A DNA stretch of 64,000 bases from Maridesulfovibrio bastinii DSM 16055 (GCF_000429985.1 NZ_KE387015.1:173664-237663), one strand, 5' to 3'. Shown: positions 8,888 to 18,105, counted from the first letter of the stretch. Numbers and translations: made by a program. The notes: generated from the letters alone by a model not told the origin.

Positions 8888-9613
8888 ATGACTGTTTATA
8901 TTTTTGTACCGATTATTCTTTTTATTGCAGGCTATTTACAGGGGCTTACCGGTTTCGGCTCCGCCCTGATAGCAATGCCGCTTCTTGCTTTTTTTATTGA
9001 TATCAAGACAGCTGTAGCAGTTTGCACTTTATGCGGAGTTTTAATTAATCTGCAAATGACTCTGAATCTCTGCTGCCATGTAAGAATAAAAAAAATCATC
9101 CCGCTTATTCTTGGCTGTATTCCCGGAACTCTGGCCGGAACGCTCCTAATTAAATTTGTCGACGGGCATATTATTACCCTGCTGCTTGGAATGCTGGTAA
9201 CTTTCTACGCTCTCTACTGCCTCTTTATAAGACCTGTGGTACTAAATCTGCGCCCGATATGGGGTGCGGTAGCAGGTTTCTTCACCGGTGTGATAGCTTC
9301 TTCCGTAAGTGCCGGGGGACCACCGACAATTATCTACTCGTCCCTTATGGGCTGGAAGAAAAATGATTTCAAAGCCACGCTGGCATCTTTTTTTCTTATC
9401 TCCGCAACCATGGCAGCGGCAGGCCATCTGATAAGCGGGATTACAACTTTCTACGTTTTCAAACTGTTTCTGGCTTCACTGCCCCTTGTTCTGATCGGGG
9501 TCTATTTAGGAAACAGACTCGCAGGCAGAGTGAGTGAAGAGTCCTATAAAAAGGTCGTCATGGTTCTGCTTGTCATAATGGGATTAATGCTTATGTTTGA
9601 GGGACTGAGTTAA
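8888..9613 (+). CDS. TauE/SafE-family membrane exporter
   Basis: An integral membrane protein of 241 residues with about seven to eight hydrophobic segments in two related halves, as usual for the TauE/SafE (formerly DUF81) family. The first half has the family-like GYLQGLTGFGSALIAMPLL, and the second half has FFTGVIASSVSAGGPPTII, the matching repeat. Members export or take up small sulfur-containing anions such as sulfite, sulfoacetate or taurine products; in a sulfate reducer a sulfite-type anion is plausible, but the substrate is not shown here. The Shine-Dalgarno site is weak. The gap to fxsA is only 30 bases, so both may be co-transcribed. Confidence 0.85.
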   Translation: MTVYIFVPIILFIAGYLQGLTGFGSALIAMPLLAFFIDIKTAVAVCTLCGVLINLQMTLNLCCHVRIKKIIPLILGCIPGTLAGTLLIKFVDGHIITLLLGMLVTFYALYCLFIRPVVLNLRPIWGAVAGFFTGVIASSVSAGGPPTIIYSSLMGWKKNDFKATLASFFLISATMAAAGHLISGITTFYVFKLFLASLPLVLIGVYLGNRLAGRVSEESYKKVVMVLLVIMGLMLMFEGLS

Positions 9614-9643
9614 GATAAGATGGATTCAAACACGGAGTAAGAG

Positions 9644-10123
9644 ATGTTCGGAAAGCTATTTATCGCCTTCGCGATAATCCCGGTTATGGAAATATATCTG
9701 CTGGTAAAAGTCGGATCAGTTATCGGCACCCTTAATACAGTTATTCTGGTTTTGATAAGTGCTTTTGTCGGCGCTTCACTGGCACGTTCCCAAGGAGCGG
9801 CAACCATGCAGAAAGTAAAACTCAGTCTGGATCAGGGACGCATGCCGGCTGAAGAACTTCTTGATGCCTTCATGATTTTCGGAGCAGGCCTTGTTCTGCT
9901 CACTCCGGGCTTTATTACAGACGCAATGGGTATTCTGCTGCTGATACCATTTACAAGAAAATATATAAAAAACTGGCTGCGTGACAATCTTCAGTCATGG
10001 ATGAAAAGTCCGAACGTGCATGTTCACTACCAGCAGACGGAATTCAGGGCTTGGACTAATGACAGCAGGCATGATGATCCTGATGTTATCGAAATACAAA
10101 GCGAAGACAGAGATAAGCAATAA
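9644..10123 (+). CDS. fxsA: FxsA family membrane protein
   Basis: A 159-residue inner-membrane protein with three or four hydrophobic segments. The start region (LFIAFAIIPVMEIYLLVKVGSVIG) and the segment GAGLVLLTPGFITDAMGILL are the usual FxsA landmarks. E. coli FxsA lowers the exclusion of phage T7 by the F plasmid protein PifA; its normal cell role is unknown. The C-terminal 45 residues are hydrophilic and likely cytoplasmic. The start follows GGAGTAAGAG. It ends a short unit closed by the terminator at 10164. Confidence 0.9.
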   Translation: MFGKLFIAFAIIPVMEIYLLVKVGSVIGTLNTVILVLISAFVGASLARSQGAATMQKVKLSLDQGRMPAEELLDAFMIFGAGLVLLTPGFITDAMGILLLIPFTRKYIKNWLRDNLQSWMKSPNVHVHYQQTEFRAWTNDSRHDDPDVIEIQSEDRDKQ

Positions 10124-10163
10124 ATCTTGTAAAATAATTTAGAACTAATTTCCTGCAAAACCT

Positions 10164-10196
10164 GCGGAGCTGTATCACTGATACGGCTCCGCTTTT
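10164..10196 (+). terminator. Terminator after fxsA
   Basis: GCGGAGC-T-GTAT, a five-base loop, then ATAC-G-GCTCCGC and TTTT. Confidence 0.85.
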
Positions 10197-10241
10197 ATAT
10201 AAAGTGTTATAAATACTAATATTGTCCGAGATAATTATGAT

Positions 10242-10269
10242 TTGACAATTGCTGTTTCAGACAGATAAT
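10242..10269 (+). promoter_or_regulatory. Sigma-70-type promoter for the DUF3089 gene
   Basis: TTGACA at 10242-10247 and GATAAT at 10264-10269 are separated by 16 bases. They lie 35 bases before the ATG at 10304, after a terminator and in AT-rich DNA. Confidence 0.55.
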
Positions 10270-10303
10270 TATTAATTATATTAAATATAAAACTGGAGCA
10301 GAT

Positions 10304-11290
10304 ATGAAATTACCAGCAAGGCTTTGGATTATCTTCATTTCCGTTTTTATTATCTCGGCATGTCATGGAAAAAATATGATGCATGCTCCAAAATCACCGG
10401 ACTACTCGCAGGACAGATACTGGTCTGTTAAAACTGAAAAGATCATTCATCCTGTCGATGTTTTCTTTGTCCATCCTACAACTTACGGTCCTCCGGCAAA
10501 CGGTAATTATATAGCCGATCTGGCAGACGAACATCTGAACATGGTCACTGACAGGGATACAATAAACTGGATCACAGCCGCATTCTCAGAGTCCTGCAAT
10601 GTCTTCGCTCCCAGATACCGCCAGATGAATATTGCGGTCATGAAAATGAGCAGTGAAAAAAAAGAACCCTATATGGAGATACCTGTCTCTGATATTAGCA
10701 GTGCATTCAGATACTATCTCAATAACTTGAATCAGGGGCGGCCATTTATTCTGGCAAGCCACAGTCAGGGCTCAAATGTTCTGCAAATGGTTCTGCTGGC
10801 TGAACCGCAGCTGTTGGACCATAAAAAACTTGTTGCAGCTTATATGCCCGGATGGAGCTTCAGTAAAACAGATTTAAACGATCTTGGCCTCAAACTCAGC
10901 GAAGCTCCTGATCAAACAGGATGCCTCATAAGCTGGAATACAATTGGTCCCGGAGGAATATCTCCAACAGTGTTCAAGGGTGCAACATGTGTAAATCCCC
11001 TTTCATGGACAACAACTACAGACGAAGTCCCGGCATCTAAAAATATGGGAGCAAAAATTTTCATAAGCCCGGAAAAAACTCTGCGGATTAAAAACTTCAC
11101 CGCGGCCAAAATAAATGCTGAGGGAGCGCTTGAAATTCCATCTCCACCTGCTGAAATAGCTGCACAGCTGAACATGTCGCTTGGAAAGGAAGTTTACCAC
11201 CGTTACGATTATGATTTCTTTTTCAACAATATTAGAGAAAATGTCAGCTTGAGATGTTCCGCATACCTGACAGAACATAAAATGAAATAA
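10304..11290 (+). CDS. DUF3089 alpha/beta-hydrolase-like lipoprotein
   Basis: A 328-residue protein with a lipoprotein signal: a hydrophobic stretch followed by FIISAC with the lipobox Cys at about residue 20. Position +2 is His, so outer-membrane sorting is possible. The body matches DUF3089: VFFVHPTTYG, NWITAAFSESCNVFAPRYRQ and FILASHSQGSNVL, where SHSQG is a GxSxG-like nucleophile elbow (the first residue is Ser rather than Gly). Members are thought to be lipase- or esterase-like; the substrate is unknown. It has its own promoter and is closed by the hairpin at 11317. Confidence 0.8.
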   Translation: MKLPARLWIIFISVFIISACHGKNMMHAPKSPDYSQDRYWSVKTEKIIHPVDVFFVHPTTYGPPANGNYIADLADEHLNMVTDRDTINWITAAFSESCNVFAPRYRQMNIAVMKMSSEKKEPYMEIPVSDISSAFRYYLNNLNQGRPFILASHSQGSNVLQMVLLAEPQLLDHKKLVAAYMPGWSFSKTDLNDLGLKLSEAPDQTGCLISWNTIGPGGISPTVFKGATCVNPLSWTTTTDEVPASKNMGAKIFISPEKTLRIKNFTAAKINAEGALEIPSPPAEIAAQLNMSLGKEVYHRYDYDFFFNNIRENVSLRCSAYLTEHKMK

Positions 11291-11316
11291 TCCAGAAAGC
11301 AGACCTTACAGATAAT

Positions 11317-11350
11317 AACAGGGGACAGTTTCGAGAAACTGTCCCCTGTT
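11317..11350. terminator. Perfect 15-base hairpin between convergent genes
   Basis: AACAGGGGACAGTTT, the loop CGAG, then AAACTGTCCCCTGTT. It lies between the stops of the DUF3089 gene and rlpA and could stop transcripts from both sides, although the T runs are short. The GGGGACAGTTT core is also seen in dispersed palindromes of other genomes, so a REP-like origin is possible. Confidence 0.6.
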
Positions 11351-11389
11351 TATTGATTATATGAATTAAAAATCGATAGAGTGAAAAGT

Positions 11390-12211
11390 CTATTCCTGAA
11401 TTACATCAGCCAGAACAAAAGATCCCGGAAATCCTTTACCCAGTTTGCCAAGAGCTTCTCTAGCCTTGGAAAGTGACTTGAACATCCCTATCTGCACTTT
11501 GAAAACCTGAGAATTATCATTCACAATCCTGAGCAGACGATGGTTTGAAAATCCTGCCTTCTCCACCCGTTCAATCAGAAAATCAGCGTTTTTCTTAACC
11601 TTGAAAGCTCCAACCTGCACATAAAAGGCTCCATACAAATCACCAGCTACTGCCGGGATTATTTTTGCAACCGGAGCAACGGTTTCAGGTTCAGGGGTAT
11701 AGGCCTCAATTCTAACCTTTGTTTTACCATGCTCAAGGATACCGATTTTTTCACCGGCTGCCCGTGAAAGATCAATAATTCTCTCCGGAACAAAGGGGCC
11801 GCGATCATTTATTCTGACGACCACACTTTTTTTATTGGAAAGGTTGGTAACTTTAACCTTCACTCCAAGCGGAAGATAATTGTGTGCAGCTGTAAGTTTA
11901 TCCATATCATAGGGTTCACCACTGGCAGTCACTTTACCGTGAAATTTTTTACCGTACCATGAGGCATAACCTATTTCTTTATAATCAGCGGGAATGATAT
12001 TTTCAGCTTCTGATTTTACAACTGAAGAATTGGAATAACTCTCAGAAGCTTTGTAATTCTGGAAGGTTGAAGAATTCTGAGTCTGCTTTGTCGTTATAGT
12101 TGCATTTATATCTGAATCCTGAGATTCTGCGGCATATCCGGCCCCGGGTAAAATAAACAGGATAAGAACGATAGCGATCATGAAATTTTTTTTCACAACA
12201 AATTTCTCCAT
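11390..12211 (-). CDS. rlpA: RlpA-like septal lytic transglycosylase with SPOR domain
   Basis: An exported cell-wall protein of 273 residues. The N-terminus has a signal peptide (FMIAIVLILFILPGAGYA) with no lipobox Cys, so it is probably periplasmic rather than a lipoprotein. A double-psi beta-barrel domain follows (about 80-170) with YASWYGKKFHGKVTASGE and INDRGPF, whose Asp is the catalytic candidate. The C-terminal SPOR domain (about 195-272: GAFYVQVGAFKVKKNADFL) binds denuded glycan at the septum. RlpA cleaves naked glycan strands during daughter-cell separation in some species. The gene lies alone on the minus strand; no clear Shine-Dalgarno was found. Confidence 0.9.
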   Translation of the reverse strand: MEKFVVKKNFMIAIVLILFILPGAGYAAESQDSDINATITTKQTQNSSTFQNYKASESYSNSSVVKSEAENIIPADYKEIGYASWYGKKFHGKVTASGEPYDMDKLTAAHNYLPLGVKVKVTNLSNKKSVVVRINDRGPFVPERIIDLSRAAGEKIGILEHGKTKVRIEAYTPEPETVAPVAKIIPAVAGDLYGAFYVQVGAFKVKKNADFLIERVEKAGFSNHRLLRIVNDNSQVFKVQIGMFKSLSKAREALGKLGKGFPGSFVLADVIQE

Positions 12212-12307
12212 GAAATAATATTTGGATTCAGCTTACAACCCGTTTTTTTTTAAGATCACAAAGTGGACAAAGCAACGGACAAGGCTGAAAGAAAAAGGCG
12301 GTGGCCG

Positions 12308-12616
12308 CTAGATTTTTTTCAATTTTCTGTCTTTCAGGCTTTCATCAAATTGCCCAAGGCTGTATAATCTTAATTTCCGACTGCGTGGAAATTCCTTTTT
12401 AATCAGGTTTTTCAATTTTCTGCGGATTACATCAAGAGACACAATATGCTTCTTTTTTTCATAACCATCTTCGAGAATCAATATCTCTCTATTATTAATC
12501 TTCACAAATATAAGCGAACGATCTCTTTTGTATGAACGTAGATCAATGGAATGTCCATCCGAAAGCTTTTGAAGCTTTTCAATTACAGTTTCAACAGCTG
12601 TTACTTTATCAATCAT
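12308..12616 (-). CDS. Small hypothetical protein
   Basis: A 102-residue, strongly basic protein (many Lys and Arg, C-terminus SLKDRKLKKI) that I do not recognise. A beta-rich middle (SLIFVKINNREILILEDGYE) is flanked by helices, with a charged helix at VIRRKLKNLIKKEF. No signal peptide, Cys pairs or membrane segment are present. It is divergent from rlmD (63 bases apart) and upstream of rlpA on the same strand with a 96-base gap. The basic nature would suit nucleic-acid binding, but this is only a guess. Codon use is ordinary for the window, so the gene is probably real. Confidence 0.6.
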   Translation of the reverse strand: MIDKVTAVETVIEKLQKLSDGHSIDLRSYKRDRSLIFVKINNREILILEDGYEKKKHIVSLDVIRRKLKNLIKKEFPRSRKLRLYSLGQFDESLKDRKLKKI

Positions 12617-12678
12617 GGGTACGGTATTTACTCGGCAGCTTACCGTACTGTCAAACCTGCCGATAAATGGATTAATTA

Positions 12679-14061
12679 ATGAATCTTACATCAGGACAAA
12701 TTCTTGAACTTGAAGTTGAAAAACTGGCTTTCGGTGGAGAAGGTATTGCCAGATACAACGGATTTACAATCTTTCTGGATCATGCTGTTCCGGGACAAAA
12801 AGTAAAAGCAGAACTGACCGAAGTAAAAAAAAGATTTGCAAAAGCAACATCTATTGAAGTCACAGAGCATGCTGAAATTGAAGCACAGCCTTTCTGTAAG
12901 CATTTCAACAAATGCGGAGGATGCCAGCATCAGGATATGGACTACCGGTCCCAGTTATACTGGAAAGGTCGCCAGACAGCAGAAACACTTTCCAGAATAG
13001 GAAAAGTAGAATCTGAGATCACTGACCAGTGCGGTGATGCTTTAGCTTCACCCCAGACAGAGTCCTACCGCAACAAAATGGAATTTTTTATTTCCGGACA
13101 GGGTGAAAATCTGGTTGTAGGCCTTAAGCGTAAAGGCAGTGATACCGATGTTCTTGATATTGATTATTGTCCGCTGCTTGGTGCTGAGAGTGAGAATATA
13201 ATTAAAACTGTGCGCAAATTCTGTGCTGACAGTAAAATTCCTTCATTCTCCGACTCAAAAACCGGCTACTGGCGCAGACTTGTAATAAGAAAGTCAGTGA
13301 CTACTGGTAAAATACTGGTTCATCTGATTACCGGTCCGGGAAAGAAATTTCATGAAGAATCCTCCAGACTGGGAGATATTCTGATTGAACAGGGCGAGGT
13401 TACAGCCTTTGCCCATTCCACCAGAAAAGCCAAAACCGATATTGCCGAAGGTGAATGGATTGTTGACGTTAAAGGTGATGATCATATCATTGAAAAACTG
13501 TCGAGAAGTGATGGTAGCAGTGTTCAGTATGCCATTACTCCCAATGCATTCTTTCAGACCAATACCGGGGGAGCTGAAATTCTGTTTTCAACAGTTGCAG
13601 AACAGCTTAAACTTGACCGTTCTGAAACTGTGGTTGACCTTTACTGCGGCTCAGGCGGCATAGGCCTTTTCATCGCGGACAAAGTCAAAAATGTTTTCGG
13701 CATTGAATTATCCGAGGAAGCGGTTCTGATGGCCACAGACAATGCAAAGTCCAACTCCATTGGCAACTGTATGTTCCGCTGCGCCAATCTTGAAAAAAGT
13801 AAATCAGTTCTGGCAGGAATACCGGAAATGGATGTCATCATAATGGATCCGCCCAGACGCGGAGTAAGTAAAACAACTCTCAATGAAGTATCCACAGCAG
13901 GAGCGGAAAAAATCATATATGTTTCCTGCAATCCGGCTACCCTCGCCAGAGATGCGGCTCTGCTTAAAGGGAAATATGAAGTAACAAAGGTTGTTCCGGT
14001 AGATATGTTCCCACATACACAGCACATTGAATGTGTCTGCGTTTTCAGCAAATCAGCATAA
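12679..14061 (+). CDS. rlmD: 23S rRNA (uracil-C5)-methyltransferase RlmD/RumA type
   Basis: Transfers a methyl group from S-adenosylmethionine to C5 of a uracil in 23S rRNA. An N-terminal TRAM domain (about 1-65) binds RNA. The [4Fe-4S] cluster Cys residues are in FCKHFNKCGGCQHQ, with the fourth Cys in DIDYCPLL. The Rossmann methyltransferase part has VDLYCGSGGIGLF, IIMDPPRRG, and YVSCNPATLARD with the catalytic Cys. At 460 residues it is normal. TrmA, RlmC and RlmD are close relatives, and the exact uracil position cannot be told from sequence alone. The gene stands alone upstream of the adenylate cyclase-like gene. Confidence 0.87.
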   Translation: MNLTSGQILELEVEKLAFGGEGIARYNGFTIFLDHAVPGQKVKAELTEVKKRFAKATSIEVTEHAEIEAQPFCKHFNKCGGCQHQDMDYRSQLYWKGRQTAETLSRIGKVESEITDQCGDALASPQTESYRNKMEFFISGQGENLVVGLKRKGSDTDVLDIDYCPLLGAESENIIKTVRKFCADSKIPSFSDSKTGYWRRLVIRKSVTTGKILVHLITGPGKKFHEESSRLGDILIEQGEVTAFAHSTRKAKTDIAEGEWIVDVKGDDHIIEKLSRSDGSSVQYAITPNAFFQTNTGGAEILFSTVAEQLKLDRSETVVDLYCGSGGIGLFIADKVKNVFGIELSEEAVLMATDNAKSNSIGNCMFRCANLEKSKSVLAGIPEMDVIIMDPPRRGVSKTTLNEVSTAGAEKIIYVSCNPATLARDAALLKGKYEVTKVVPVDMFPHTQHIECVCVFSKSA

Positions 14062-14080
14062 TCATTATACAGATAAAAAT

Positions 14081-14105
14081 CCCGCAAAAGTACAACTTTT
14101 GCGGG
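14081..14105. promoter_or_regulatory. Hairpin covering the likely ribosome site of the cyclase gene
   Basis: CCCGCAAAAGT, the loop ACA, then ACTTTTGCGGG form a perfect 11-base stem. There is no T run on the plus side; a T run exists only on the minus side, where no gene ends. The only purine-rich site before the ATG at 14116 (GCGGGA) is inside the right arm, so the hairpin may limit translation. It may also terminate rlmD transcripts imperfectly. Confidence 0.5.
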
Positions 14106-14115
14106 AATAACCAGC

Positions 14116-17100
14116 ATGACTAAACAGGCAGCAGAAGATAAATTTTTAAAAGAATTACGCAGGCGGACACTCAGCCTGCCTGATAAAAGGCAGACTCCGG
14201 AATTAGTTTCAAAAATTCATAAGTATATGCAGGCTCTTGATGAAAATGAGGGCCGCAAAACTTTGAGTACAAAATCCGCAGTCCTTGTCTACAGCCTCGT
14301 CCGCAGTCTTCTGGAACAGGATCGTGAGGACAGTTGCCCTGCGTCTGTAAGTCTTATTGAAGAAGGTTCTCTGCCGGCAATCTGTCTTAACCTGCTGATG
14401 AAGTACGGAAAATTCGGTTTCCTGCTTACAGCCAGAATACTGGCTGAGGCTAAAATTTCTGAAAATGAAATTCAGCTCTGGCTGGAAGAACTACCGGAAA
14501 AAGACGCTCTGGCTGTTTCAGGTATACTGATGCTGCTCTCCAACGGAGAACCGTCAAAAGTTAATCCAGCTCTAAGTCTCATTTCAAAAGCTTCAAAGAT
14601 GCCGGCGGATAAGGCAGCTTTGTTTCTCAAAGATTCCGCGGCTAAAAATGAACGCATTCCTTTTGCTCTCATTGATGCGTTTATGACCGGTGCGTACGGT
14701 GAGCAGTGCTCCAAAGCTCTTAATCTCCCTGAATCAATGGAAGAGATTATCACCTTTGCCGAGTCCATCCCGCCTTACACTGACCATGAACTGATAGAGG
14801 CGCTCAGCATTCATCTAAAATCTGGCGACGTCCGCTGTATGAGATCAGTTCTGGAAGCTCTGGACAGAATAGCTTCAGCCCCGGCTGAAATGATCAGCAA
14901 GGCATTAATACCCCAGACAGTCTCGCCGACACCTTTTTTAAGTGCCAAAGCCATTCAACTGCTAGCCAGATTTAAAACAGAAAAAACCCCTGTTTTCCTT
15001 GCCGAGCTGTTTGTAAAAGAACCTAAGCTCAGGGCTTCAATTATAAACAGACTCCCGCACCTTGACCTTATCTCAGTTAAAACATTTTTAAAAAAAATTG
15101 ATCCCCAGCTGCATAAGACTATCATTGCGGCTGTTTTTACGCTCATATCAGAGGTTGACCCCGGTGGAGCTGAATTACATTTAGATAAAATACTTAATAA
15201 TGAGAACTTGGAAGATGCGGAAACAGCCGAAGCTGTAACAGCCTTAAAAAATGTAATAAAAGCCAGACCGCTTGAAATTCCTGAAGAAACAGAAGAACTG
15301 GAAGGGCTGGAAAAGCCGGGTGCAGACTTTTTAAAATCGGGCAACCCGATAGTAATAAATGTGGAACAGACCGGTAAAGCCAAAGGGTTCCGCAGGATAT
15401 TTGGAAAAGCGACTAAAAACGATGACCATTCCGCCCTTGAAATATACCGTGATGAAAAATTCATAAACCAGAAAATTAATCGTATTAACCGCTGGAAATG
15501 CGGTTTGTCCGAGCTGCATTTTACAGATTGCAGTTTCACTGCTTCAGATTTCAGGGAATCCCATATTTATGGGTGTGACTTCAGCTTCTGCGTTTTTAAA
15601 TCCTGCACCTTCGATGAAGCAGTTTTCAGCGACTGCCGCTTCACCGACTGCGAATTTGAATCCTGCAACATGGATGCTTCAAGATTCGATAAGACTGTTT
15701 TTCTACGCTGTACAGTGGAAGGATGCAGCTTTGACAGAAGCGTTACTTCAAAATCATACTTCATTGAGACCCTTATCAAAGCCAGCTCTCTGAAAGATAT
15801 TTTTCTGCACGACAGCAGGCATTTACGCACGAGCTTTGACGCCTGTGATCTAAGCCGGGCCAGAATTCAGCTCTGTGTACAATCCGGCATTGAATACAGG
15901 CATACAATTCTTGAAGATACTATTTTCGTTAAAAGTAAGGTGGCAAGTTCCACTTTTACTGAATGCTGCTCTACAGGATGCCTTGCAGACTCTGTAGACT
16001 CACAGTCAGCGGTGCTTTTAGGAGCAGAATCAACCAGATTTATAAAGCTTTTTGATAAAAGGGAGCAGGATGGAGCTCCCATAAAACCACCCTCTTTTCA
16101 AAATAAAAAAGTTAATGAACTGATCACTAAGACCGTAAGAAGCTGGCTGGAAAACAGGGATATCAAACGAAGACTCCAAAAATTTGCAGCCAATAATTCG
16201 CGCAGAATATCATGGGCTCTTGAAAAATTTGAACCAAAAGCAAGAGACCTCTTTCTGCTTATCCCCTATCTTCTGCACACCGATATACTTGAACAATTTT
16301 TTGAAATGAAAAATCCTCCGGTAAGAACTATCGTTGCCGGATACCAGCCTGTGCGCGAAGTTTTGAATTTAAGTGAAGATTACTTTCCTGATCTGATTCC
16401 CGGCAAAGCTGGTAAAAATCCTGTTGTAATTGAAACGATTCTTACCATCGGCAGTGTCGGAACAATGTCTCAAAGTGCAGGCTCCGACATTGATTACTGG
16501 ATATGCTGTAATCTGTCAGAGGTGGACACTGTAAAAAGGAAATGGCTCGAATCACGCTTCCAGCTTCTTGAAGAATGGGCCATGCAGCAGCTAAATGTTG
16601 AAATTCACTTTTTCCTTATGGATGTAGCCGATGTCCGCAATAACAACTTCGGCATGAGCGATGCTGAAAGTTCCGGTTCTGCTCAGGGAGCGATCCTTAA
16701 GGAAGAATTTTATCGTTCAGCCCTGCTCGTTGCAGGTAAGCCGCCACTCTGGTGGTTTGTTCCACCGGAAGCAGACGACAGGACCTATCGTGAGTATGCT
16801 TCGCTTACCCGAAATCAGCTCGGCAAAGATGCCGCAGTCGACCTCGGGCATGTTCCGCGTATTCCCGGTGAAGAATTTTTTGGTGCGGCACTCTGGCAGA
16901 TTGTAAAAGGGATCAAAAGCCCCTTCAAATCAATCATGAAATTCGGTCTGCTTGAACGTTATACCGCCGGCGATAAAAAACCGCTTTTGTGTGAAACAAT
17001 AAAGCGCAATATCCTTGAAGGACATCAAGAACTGGATAGGGTCGATCCGTATATGCTTTTGTATAAGGAAATTGCCGACTTCTATTCCAGACAGGGTCTG

Positions 17101-18075
17101 CCGGAAAACGTCTGGCTGGCGGGAATGTCTCTTAAGCTAAAATCAGGGATGCTATCCGCTAACAGAGTAGAAAAACAGCCAATCAGAAGCGAAGAAAGAG
17201 AACTTCTTAATTTCACTGTTAACGATACTCAGGGAACGGCAGGTGCAAAGACAGATTCTGATAATGTTTTCACGGAATTCAGCTCTGTTCTCAATCTGGG
17301 TCAGAAAATCAACCTTTTCATGATTGAAACTTACGGCAGAGTTAATAAAAAACAGGATGACAGTTTAAAAACACTTATCAGTCCGGAAGATATAACTAAA
17401 CTCGGGCGCAAAATTTCCGCAACTTTTGTTGATCGCAGACACAAGATAACCAGACTGCTGCTTCCCGGTGATAAAAAAGATTTCTTCACTTCAATCCAGC
17501 TTTCACGCTCTGATATCGGAAAATGGATTCTGCAGGGTGAATACCCGGACCCAACCGGGGCCAGAAATCTGCTTACCGATGTTAGTGCAGACAAAAATCT
17601 TCTGAGTATTTTGACATGGTTTGCCCTGAACAGGCTTTACCAGCCGGAAATGGTGATTAAAACGGATATGTCGTCAGCTCCTGTCCGCAAACGTGATATT
17701 AAAGAGCTGCTGAACTCCCTGTGTGACTTTTTTCCATATAAAGAAACGTTTGACACTCCGATTGAGGAAATGCTTAATCAAGAAAGGATGTTAAAAGTCT
17801 TTTTTATTGTAAACATGACTTCTCCCAGAGAACAGAGTCAGATAGACAGCATTAACGCCGTGTACTCCACAAACTGGGGAGAAATTTTCTGCCGTCCACT
17901 CGTTGTCAGCAAAAAACTTATCGAAAACCCTGCTGACTATCTTTGCGAAAAAATGGCTGAAATTTGTCCTGAGCCACCAGAAATGACCCAATTTTTACCA
18001 GCGCAGGCCCAATGCCCGCAACTGAACATCTATAATAATTCACTGAGAATGGACGAGCTTAGAACAACAACTTAA
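14116..18075 (+). CDS. cya: Class I adenylate cyclase-like protein with HEAT-like and pentapeptide-like modules
   Basis: A 1319-residue cytoplasmic protein. Residues about 1-400 are helical with a HEAT-like rhythm. Residues about 465-640 consist of short C/F-rich units (FTDCSFTASDFRES, FKSCTFDEAVFSDCRFTDC) like pentapeptide repeats, which fold as a beta-helix. Residues about 670-1050 match the catalytic part of class I (CyaA) adenylate cyclases: IGSVGTMSQSAGSDIDYWIC has the GS of nucleotidyltransferases (G779, S780) and the metal-binding Asp pair D791 and D793; then VEIHFFLMD, LKEEFYRSALLVAGK and EEFFGAALWQIVKGIKSPFK follow, as in E. coli. The product would be cAMP from ATP. E. coli CyaA has about 850 residues and lacks these added modules. 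The C-terminal 270 residues are less clear. An HD-domain gene follows after 30 bases. Confidence 0.82.
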   Translation: MTKQAAEDKFLKELRRRTLSLPDKRQTPELVSKIHKYMQALDENEGRKTLSTKSAVLVYSLVRSLLEQDREDSCPASVSLIEEGSLPAICLNLLMKYGKFGFLLTARILAEAKISENEIQLWLEELPEKDALAVSGILMLLSNGEPSKVNPALSLISKASKMPADKAALFLKDSAAKNERIPFALIDAFMTGAYGEQCSKALNLPESMEEIITFAESIPPYTDHELIEALSIHLKSGDVRCMRSVLEALDRIASAPAEMISKALIPQTVSPTPFLSAKAIQLLARFKTEKTPVFLAELFVKEPKLRASIINRLPHLDLISVKTFLKKIDPQLHKTIIAAVFTLISEVDPGGAELHLDKILNNENLEDAETAEAVTALKNVIKARPLEIPEETEELEGLEKPGADFLKSGNPIVINVEQTGKAKGFRRIFGKATKNDDHSALEIYRDEKFINQKINRINRWKCGLSELHFTDCSFTASDFRESHIYGCDFSFCVFKSCTFDEAVFSDCRFTDCEFESCNMDASRFDKTVFLRCTVEGCSFDRSVTSKSYFIETLIKASSLKDIFLHDSRHLRTSFDACDLSRARIQLCVQSGIEYRHTILEDTIFVKSKVASSTFTECCSTGCLADSVDSQSAVLLGAESTRFIKLFDKREQDGAPIKPPSFQNKKVNELITKTVRSWLENRDIKRRLQKFAANNSRRISWALEKFEPKARDLFLLIPYLLHTDILEQFFEMKNPPVRTIVAGYQPVREVLNLSEDYFPDLIPGKAGKNPVVIETILTIGSVGTMSQSAGSDIDYWICCNLSEVDTVKRKWLESRFQLLEEWAMQQLNVEIHFFLMDVADVRNNNFGMSDAESSGSAQGAILKEEFYRSALLVAGKPPLWWFVPPEADDRTYREYASLTRNQLGKDAAVDLGHVPRIPGEEFFGAALWQIVKGIKSPFKSIMKFGLLERYTAGDKKPLLCETIKRNILEGHQELDRVDPYMLLYKEIADFYSRQGLPENVWLAGMSLKLKSGMLSANRVEKQPIRSEERELLNFTVNDTQGTAGAKTDSDNVFTEFSSVLNLGQKINLFMIETYGRVNKKQDDSLKTLISPEDITKLGRKISATFVDRRHKITRLLLPGDKKDFFTSIQLSRSDIGKWILQGEYPDPTGARNLLTDVSADKNLLSILTWFALNRLYQPEMVIKTDMSSAPVRKRDIKELLNSLCDFFPYKETFDTPIEEMLNQERMLKVFFIVNMTSPREQSQIDSINAVYSTNWGEIFCRPLVVSKKLIENPADYLCEKMAEICPEPPEMTQFLPAQAQCPQLNIYNNSLRMDELRTTT

Positions 18076-18105
18076 CAATTTTCATATTCAAATAACGGAG
18101 CAGGC

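Noticed and set aside
14081..14105. Terminator of rlmD
   Set aside because: A perfect stem but no T run on the plus strand, so it was listed as a possible regulatory hairpin.
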